From Alcaligenes endophyticus (GTDB lineage Bacteria > Pseudomonadota > Gammaproteobacteria > Burkholderiales > Burkholderiaceae_B), in NCBI RefSeq assembly GCF_026344035.1, contig NZ_JAPKND010000004.1, forward strand, positions 186,001 through 250,000: a DNA stretch of 64,000 nt, read 5' to 3'. Shown here one piece after another: positions 59,253 to 64,000 of the stretch. The position numbers and the translations under genes are program-made. The notes beneath the pieces are model-generated. The model worked only from the letters and a program-made list of their open reading frames with translations. It searched no databases and was not told the origin of the DNA. The first letter of the stretch is position 1. Each line of letters opens with the position of its first letter.

Positions 59253-59858
59253 TTAGCGACGCTCCATGAGCGCCCATGCCAAGGTGCTTGCATCGACGTA
59301 TTCCAATTCGCTGCCCGCTGGTACCCCACGCGCCAACCTTGTCACTTTTAATCCTTCCGACACCAATAGCTCAGTCAGATAATGAGCCGTCGTTTCGCCT
59401 TCGGCGGTGAAGTTCGTGGCTAAAATAACCTCTTGGACTTTGCCGTCAGTCGCCCGTTGCAAAAGGCGCTCAAACTGAAGTGCTTCGGGCCCTATGCCCT
59501 CTAGGGGAGCTAAGCGTCCCATTAGCACGTAGTACAAGCCTTGATAGCCATGGGTTGCTTCTATCATGTTTTGATCTGCGGGCGTCTCCACCACACAAAG
59601 CAACCCTGGGTCGCGCCGGGCACTGGCACAGGTCGCGCAGACCTCTATTTCGGAAAAACTATTGCAACGCACGCAATGCCGTAAACTTGTTACGGCATGC
59701 TCTAAACTGCGTCCCAACTGCTCTGCCCCCACGGGATCGTGCTGCAGCAAGTGGTAAGCCATTCTTCTGGCGCTACGTTCGCCCACGCCCGGTAAGCGCC
59801 GCAAAGCCTGAATCAGGTTCTTGAGCGGCTCTGGCTCAGCCAGCAAGGGTTCATTCAT
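59253..59858 (-). CDS. recR: Recombination protein RecR
   Basis: Protein of 201 residues acting with RecFO to load RecA at gaps. Helix-hairpin-helix [20 protein letters not shown], the four-cysteine zinc finger [16 protein letters not shown], and the Toprim region [26 protein letters not shown]. It follows ybaB by 12 bases, in the classic dnaX-ybaB-recR order. Confidence 0.97.
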   Translation of the reverse strand: MNEPLLAEPEPLKNLIQALRRLPGVGERSARRMAYHLLQHDPVGAEQLGRSLEHAVTSLRHCVRCNSFSEIEVCATCASARRDPGLLCVVETPADQNMIEATHGYQGLYYVLMGRLAPLEGIGPEALQFERLLQRATDGKVQEVILATNFTAEGETTAHYLTELLVSEGLKVTRLARGVPAGSELEYVDASTLAWALMERR

Positions 59859-59870
59859 AACGCCGTTACA

Positions 59871-60197
59871 TCAAAAAGGAAATTTCATGCCTGCAGGCAA
59901 AGGCATGCCCGCGGTTAACGCCGACATTTTCTCTTGAGAGGTCGCTTCCGCTTTTCGCAAAGCATCGTTAAAGGCAGCTGCCACCAAGTCTTCAATCATT
60001 TCTTTGTCGTCTTGCATCAAGCTAGGGTCGATATTGACACGTCGGACATCGTGACGGCAGTTCATTGTCACTTTCACCAATCCACCGCCCGAAGTACCCT
60101 CTACTTCTATGTCGGCCAACTCTTCCTGAGCCTTTTTCATATTTTCCTGCATTTGCTGAGCCTGACGCATCAAGCCCGCTATCTGACCTTTCATCAT
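59871..60197 (-). CDS. ybaB: Nucleoid-associated protein YbaB/EbfC
   Basis: Small DNA-binding protein of 108 residues, between dnaX and recR. The Met/Gln-rich coiled coil ([22 protein letters not shown]) and the [22 protein letters not shown] beta part are typical. Dimers bridge DNA in relatives. Confidence 0.96.
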   Translation of the reverse strand: MMKGQIAGLMRQAQQMQENMKKAQEELADIEVEGTSGGGLVKVTMNCRHDVRRVNIDPSLMQDDKEMIEDLVAAAFNDALRKAEATSQEKMSALTAGMPLPAGMKFPF

Positions 60198-60227
60198 GAT
60201 ATAGATTCCAAAAAAGTAAGCTGCCCC

Positions 60228-62285
60228 TTAGGCAGCACGGGTAAGTGGATGCGCCCTCACAGAATCAGCTCGAAGCTGTCCGTCAAAACGCTGAATTAAT
60301 GCCAACACCAAGGGGTCCTGCTGAGCTTGCTGTTCAGCGGCGCGTTGACGCTCTGCCAATTGCGCTTGCTCTACCGCATAAGCCGTTCCATCGCCAGTGC
60401 TGCCGTATTCAATAAGCACCTGTACAGCTTGGCCAAAGTACTCACTTAACACGGTACGCAACCGCACCCTAGCTTGGCTATCATCCGCAGATTTTATCTG
60501 CACTCGTAGTCTAATCTCATTTTCTTTGCCTGACAGCCATTCACTTTGACGAGCCAGCTCCGCTGCCCAGCCACTAAGTGGTAAAGCATCCGCAATTTGG
60601 GGCCACTGCTCATACTTGACGGCACTCAGCTTAGGAGCGCGCCTGCCCAGGCTGACCGCGGGCGCGAAAGCGGCTTGAGCTTGCCCCACTATCGCCGCGA
60701 TAGGCACATCGTCAGGCATCGTGGCGGTAGCAGCCGCATCTGGCTCTCCCTCGTCTTCGATATCCTGCATAAACGCTTCATTAGGCTGATAATTTTCAAA
60801 ATCATCGTCCGGGGCGCTATGCCAGTCGGGCACCTCATCGCTAACAGATTGCCCCATATTGGTTGCGGGTGCTGCAGCAGCATCTTTTGCCATAGCCTGC
60901 TCATCGTCAGCTTGAGGCAGCGTGGCAGATTCTGCAGCCTTTACCACCGAGGCAGGTTCAATGACAGATAAAGGCTGCCCTACAGACTCCTGGCGAGGCT
61001 CATCTTCCCAAGCTGGCACCACTGGGCCCGGACTCTGCACTACAACGGCACTGGACGGCGCGGGCGCGACGACAGAGTCTGCTGCATGTGGCTCTGGAGG
61101 CGAAGGCACCGTAGCAGGTGCAGCAGCCGCCACAGACTGCTCGCTCATAAGCGTCGACGTGAACTGCCCACCAGAAGGACCGTCTGGCGGAGGTTCAATA
61201 GGCGCAGGCAGTAAAGCCAGCATTCGTAAACAAGCCATCACAAAGCCCGCATATTCATCCGGTGCTAAGCTAAGCTCTTGGCGGCTATGTACTGCCACCG
61301 AGTAAAACAGTTGGACATGATCGGGACTTAATAGCCCCGCCATTTCGCGCACAGGTCCCGCTAGGGGGTCATCATCACTGATGGCCCCCTTAATACGTTG
61401 TTCAATCGCAATTCTAGACAACAATACGGCCAGATCGGATAAAGCGCCTGAAAATGACAGCCCACGCAAGGCCAAGTCATCTGCTACTTTGACAATGCTT
61501 TTAGCATCGTAAGCAATCAACGCACGCAACAGTTGCGCCAGATGACTTTGATCAATAGTACCCAGCATTGCCTGCACTGCTTCGGTGCTAAGGTTACCCG
61601 AGCTATACGCAATCGCTTGATCAGTCAGGGACAGAGCGTCACGCATTGACCCGTCGGCAGCCTGCGCCAGCAAACGTAAAGCCGGTATCTGGGCAGGCAA
61701 TTGTTCTTGCTCAAGCAAATACTGCAAGTGATCCACAATAGCGGGTACGGTCATTTGCTTTAAATTAAATTGCAAACAGCGCGACAGTACGGTAACCGGA
61801 ATTTTTTGTGGGTCGGTGGTAGCTAGAATGAACTTCACATGAGCAGGAGGTTCTTCGAGGGTTTTAAGCATGGCATTGAAGGCATGCCCCGTTAACATAT
61901 GCACCTCGTCTATCATGTAGACCTTATAACGTCCTACACTGGGTGCGTAAATGGCTTGCTCAAGCAACTGAGACATTTCTTCGACGCCACGATTGGACGC
62001 CGCATCCAACTCTACATAATCAACAAACCTACCGGCGTCGATCTCAGTACAGGCGCGGCACACACCACAAGGCGCAGCAGTAATACCTGTTTCACAATTC
62101 AAGGATTTTGCTAGGATTCGCGATAAGGTCGTTTTACCTACCCCGCGAGTACCGGTAAATAACCAAGCATGATGTAAACGTTGCGTCTCCAATGCATGCG
62201 TCAATGCCTTGACCACATGGTCTTGGCCAATCAATGTGTCAAATGAGCGAGGCCGCCACTTACGCGCCAGAACTAAGTAAGTCAT
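60228..62285 (-). CDS. dnaX: DNA polymerase III subunit tau/gamma
   Basis: Clamp-loader ATPase of 685 residues. N-terminal YLVLARKWRPRSFDTLIGQDHV, Walker A FTGTRGVGKTTLSRILAK, zinc cysteines between about 64 and 79 (CETGITAAPCGVCRAC), DEVHMLTGHAFNAMLKTLEEPP, and sensor TTDPQKIPVTVLSRCLQF. A long low-complexity Ala/Pro/Glu linker (about 370-545) precedes the C-terminal tau domain. I saw no A-AAA-AAG slippery site, so the short gamma form, if made, is not by the E. coli frameshift. Confidence 0.97.
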   Translation of the reverse strand: MTYLVLARKWRPRSFDTLIGQDHVVKALTHALETQRLHHAWLFTGTRGVGKTTLSRILAKSLNCETGITAAPCGVCRACTEIDAGRFVDYVELDAASNRGVEEMSQLLEQAIYAPSVGRYKVYMIDEVHMLTGHAFNAMLKTLEEPPAHVKFILATTDPQKIPVTVLSRCLQFNLKQMTVPAIVDHLQYLLEQEQLPAQIPALRLLAQAADGSMRDALSLTDQAIAYSSGNLSTEAVQAMLGTIDQSHLAQLLRALIAYDAKSIVKVADDLALRGLSFSGALSDLAVLLSRIAIEQRIKGAISDDDPLAGPVREMAGLLSPDHVQLFYSVAVHSRQELSLAPDEYAGFVMACLRMLALLPAPIEPPPDGPSGGQFTSTLMSEQSVAAAAPATVPSPPEPHAADSVVAPAPSSAVVVQSPGPVVPAWEDEPRQESVGQPLSVIEPASVVKAAESATLPQADDEQAMAKDAAAAPATNMGQSVSDEVPDWHSAPDDDFENYQPNEAFMQDIEDEGEPDAAATATMPDDVPIAAIVGQAQAAFAPAVSLGRRAPKLSAVKYEQWPQIADALPLSGWAAELARQSEWLSGKENEIRLRVQIKSADDSQARVRLRTVLSEYFGQAVQVLIEYGSTGDGTAYAVEQAQLAERQRAAEQQAQQDPLVLALIQRFDGQLRADSVRAHPLTRAA

Positions 62286-62415
62286 GCATATTGCAGATAG
62301 ATATCCGCCTCAATAAACCGAGCAGCAAAAAGTGTACCGGATTCGGTGGGGAAGGTGGAAACAGGATAAGACAAGATGGGTGATATGACCCCATAAAAGA
62401 AGGCCAAAAGAGGAT

Positions 62416-62510
62416 GGCGAGCCTGACTCCGGCACTGACTCTGCACGGCTATGGCTGCTTCGTTCCCGACCTGACCAGGTTCACCGCCGAACCATGCGGA
62501 GGGGCCCGCC
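62416..62510 (-). ncRNA. ffs: Signal recognition particle RNA (4.5S)
   Basis: On the minus strand the region contains the conserved SRP hairpin: ACCTGGTCAGGTCGGG followed by AACGAAGCAGCC, the apical tetraloop and internal loops bound by Ffh. The ends GGCGGGCC (62510-62503) and GGCTCGCC (62423-62416) pair fully to close a rod about 95 bases long. Its place beside dnaX is common in proteobacteria. It spans no coding frame of note. Confidence 0.93.
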
Positions 62511-62517
62511 ACGTGAT

Positions 62518-62523
62518 AGTGTA
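62518..62523 (-). promoter_or_regulatory. -10 element of ffs
   Basis: TACACT on the minus strand ends seven bases before the predicted RNA 5' end at 62510 and falls just after the stop of the upstream helicase gene. No strong -35 is evident. Confidence 0.5.
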
Positions 62524-62526
62524 ACA

Positions 62527-64000
62527 CTAAACCGTCTGATGAGGCAGCCATAAATCTACCCGTGGAAAATAAAGTGCTGCTTTCGCGGGTCGACCGTCTA
62601 AACCTGAAACCTGCCGACAATAACGTTCGAGTTGCTCTGAGTAGCGCATTTGCATACGAGTAATGAAGTCTTGTGTTGACTCCCCCTCATGTGGCACAGA
62701 TGTTTTATAGTCAACCACTAACCAGTGATCTTCCCTTGATATGGCCAAATCAATGATCGACACTCGCCCACTCCCATCGAGTAATGACCATTCCCGATGT
62801 GCTTTGGTTAAGCCCAACAACCATTGCCCCTGCTGGGAGTTTAACGTAGCTAGCAAGGTGTCATGCACCTCTTGGGTGGCGCGGCTTAGCTGAAGGCTGG
62901 GCACACCAGCCCGGCGCAATTGCAAGTTCATCACGTTCATAGTTGTCGCTAAACGTGCAGCATCCCACTGCTCCACACCCTCTTTACCGATGCGCTCTAG
63001 CCATGCATGAGCCACTTCACCCATGGCTCGCTCAGCCCCCTGCTCTGCACTCCACTGCCAGCTTTGATGATCAACTGCTGTGCTCGCGTGGGGGACTTGC
63101 ACGGCAGCAAACTCCGCGACGGCTAAACGTCTCAATACCCCTTGCGCTCGCGCGTTCACCTGAGCTTGCTGCGGGGTAGGTTCGCGCTTGCTTAAGCTTT
63201 CCCATTGTGGCGGGGGTAAGGCATCTAAGGCAGGCCATAAACGACTCAGCAAAGATCGGCCATCTGGCGCTTGCACACTCGAGTCCGCCTTAAGAGATAA
63301 CTCAGCACATAAATGCAACTCTTGTCTGGCACGCGTAAGCGCCACATATATCAACCGGCGCACCTCCTGCTCGGAGCGATATTTTTCCCGCTCTGCTAAA
63401 AACCGCGCGATAGGATCACGCTGTTCGGTGCCGCGATGAGCCAAGGGGCCCAGAATTAAGCTCTCCGCACTATGCTCTATCCGTATTAGCGGATCCCGAT
63501 CTGCCGTGGAGATATGATGCAAACCATACAAAATCACTGACTCAAACTCTAGCCCCTTGGACTTATGTATCGTCATCACCTCTACTGAGGCACCCTTGTT
63601 TTGCGGTGTTGCATAAAGTTTGCTGATACGCAAGGCCAGCTCAGCTTGATCGGGCGGCCCATAAGGGCATAAGTCTTCCAGCAAGCGAAATACTTGTTCC
63701 GCATCCGCTAAATCAGTGACAGAAGAATAGGCTCGCTCGCCCCCCAATCGACGCCAACACTCTTGCACCCAAGTGGCAAACGGGAACTGACCGCTACGAT
63801 TGCTGGTATCAAGCAACACTTGAGCGGCATGCTGCACACGCAGCCATTGCTCAGGCTCGTAATCGTGCTGCTGTGCTTGTGCCAGCAACTCCGGCAACAC
63901 GGCGTTGGGATGGTCTGCACACAAGCGATGTAAGCTGTGTAAGCTTAAACCGCACAACGGAGACCGAAGTAAGGCTAAGTATGCCAAGCGATCACCAGGA
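62527..64000 (-). CDS. UvrD/RecB-like helicase with C-terminal nuclease domain (5' end outside window)
   Basis: The open frame continues past 63987 to the window edge (codons reading GDRLAYLALLRSP), so at least 490 residues of the C-terminal part are present and the first ATPase domain is missing. Seen: helicase motif V/VI region VEVMTIHKSKGLEFESVILY, RRLIYVALTRARQELHLCAEL, then a RecB-type nuclease with IIDLAISREDHWLVVDYKTS (Asp, Asp and Lys of PD-(D/E)xK). This resembles the AddA/RecB double-strand break resection enzyme. A partner AddB gene is not in the window. Confidence 0.88.
   Translation of the reverse strand, partial: PGDRLAYLALLRSPLCGLSLHSLHRLCADHPNAVLPELLAQAQQHDYEPEQWLRVQHAAQVLLDTSNRSGQFPFATWVQECWRRLGGERAYSSVTDLADAEQVFRLLEDLCPYGPPDQAELALRISKLYATPQNKGASVEVMTIHKSKGLEFESVILYGLHHISTADRDPLIRIEHSAESLILGPLAHRGTEQRDPIARFLAEREKYRSEQEVRRLIYVALTRARQELHLCAELSLKADSSVQAPDGRSLLSRLWPALDALPPPQWESLSKREPTPQQAQVNARAQGVLRRLAVAEFAAVQVPHASTAVDHQSWQWSAEQGAERAMGEVAHAWLERIGKEGVEQWDAARLATTMNVMNLQLRRAGVPSLQLSRATQEVHDTLLATLNSQQGQWLLGLTKAHREWSLLDGSGRVSIIDLAISREDHWLVVDYKTSVPHEGESTQDFITRMQMRYSEQLERYCRQVSGLDGRPAKAALYFPRVDLWLPHQTV

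Noticed and set aside
61801-61815. Possible dnaX frameshift site (run of six A on the minus strand)
   Set aside because: The run is in the conserved ATPase part (DPQKIPV), in the wrong frame for a X-XXY-YYZ heptamer, and no A-AAA-AAG occurs in the linker.
62282-62620. Open frame of 112 codons across the SRP RNA gene
   Set aside because: It covers the conserved SRP RNA sequence and has no family resemblance; a chance frame.

Overview
The window looks like a chromosomal segment of a betaproteobacterium, most likely of the family Alcaligenaceae. This is inferred from gene content: two stand-alone Bug/TctC solute receptors, a tcuR-tcuA-tcuB cluster, carA with a short N-terminus, and dense LysR/ABC content at moderate GC. 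No rRNA operon, insertion sequence, prophage or CRISPR array was seen. The genus cannot be fixed from the sequence alone.

Layout. 1-1.4 kb: the end of an unknown gene, an MscS channel, and a 470-base AT-rich gap holding seven DnaA-box-like 9-mers, six of them in three equally built inverted pairs. 1.4-8.3 kb: a methyltransferase, a YhbW-like flavin monooxygenase coupled to a LysR regulator, a Bug receptor coupled to a gamma-glutamyltransferase-like enzyme, and glutathione reductase. 8.3-15.4 kb: a serine/threonine dehydratase-like enzyme and a DHA2 exporter, divergent from tcuR-tcuA-tcuB-Bug for tricarballylate-type acids. 15.5-22.4 kb: a hemolysin III family protein, mutS, an orphan branched-chain-type binding protein and an LTA-synthase-like sulfatase. 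22.4-26.5 kb: two identical tRNA-Pro(TGG) genes flanking one 1186-residue BTAD/cyclase-like/AAA/TPR regulator. 26.5-31.8 kb: DoxX, a PepSY-linked two-component system with a divergent secreted protein, and an acyl-CoA synthetase.

31.8-40.4 kb is a phosphate block: pstSCAB behind a clear Pho box, ppk, a divergent ppx, and an OlsB-type acyltransferase. 40.5-46.6 kb is a core block (glmM, folP, ftsH, rlmE, a yhbY-like gene, greA). 46.9-55.3 kb holds a uracil permease, a phosphatase, an SDR, an LpxO-like hydroxylase and carBA, so uracil salvage and de novo pyrimidine/arginine synthesis sit near each other. 55.4-64 kb holds transaldolase, a NitT/TauT-type ABC transporter, recR-ybaB-dnaX, the SRP RNA gene and the 3' end of a UvrD/RecB-like helicase-nuclease that runs off the window.

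Most genes are ordinary. The items most worth a second look are the DnaA-box cluster far from dnaA, the large regulator between two tRNA copies, the direct repeat between the two PepSY-type genes, and the metabolic operons that carry a Bug receptor without its TctAB membrane partners.
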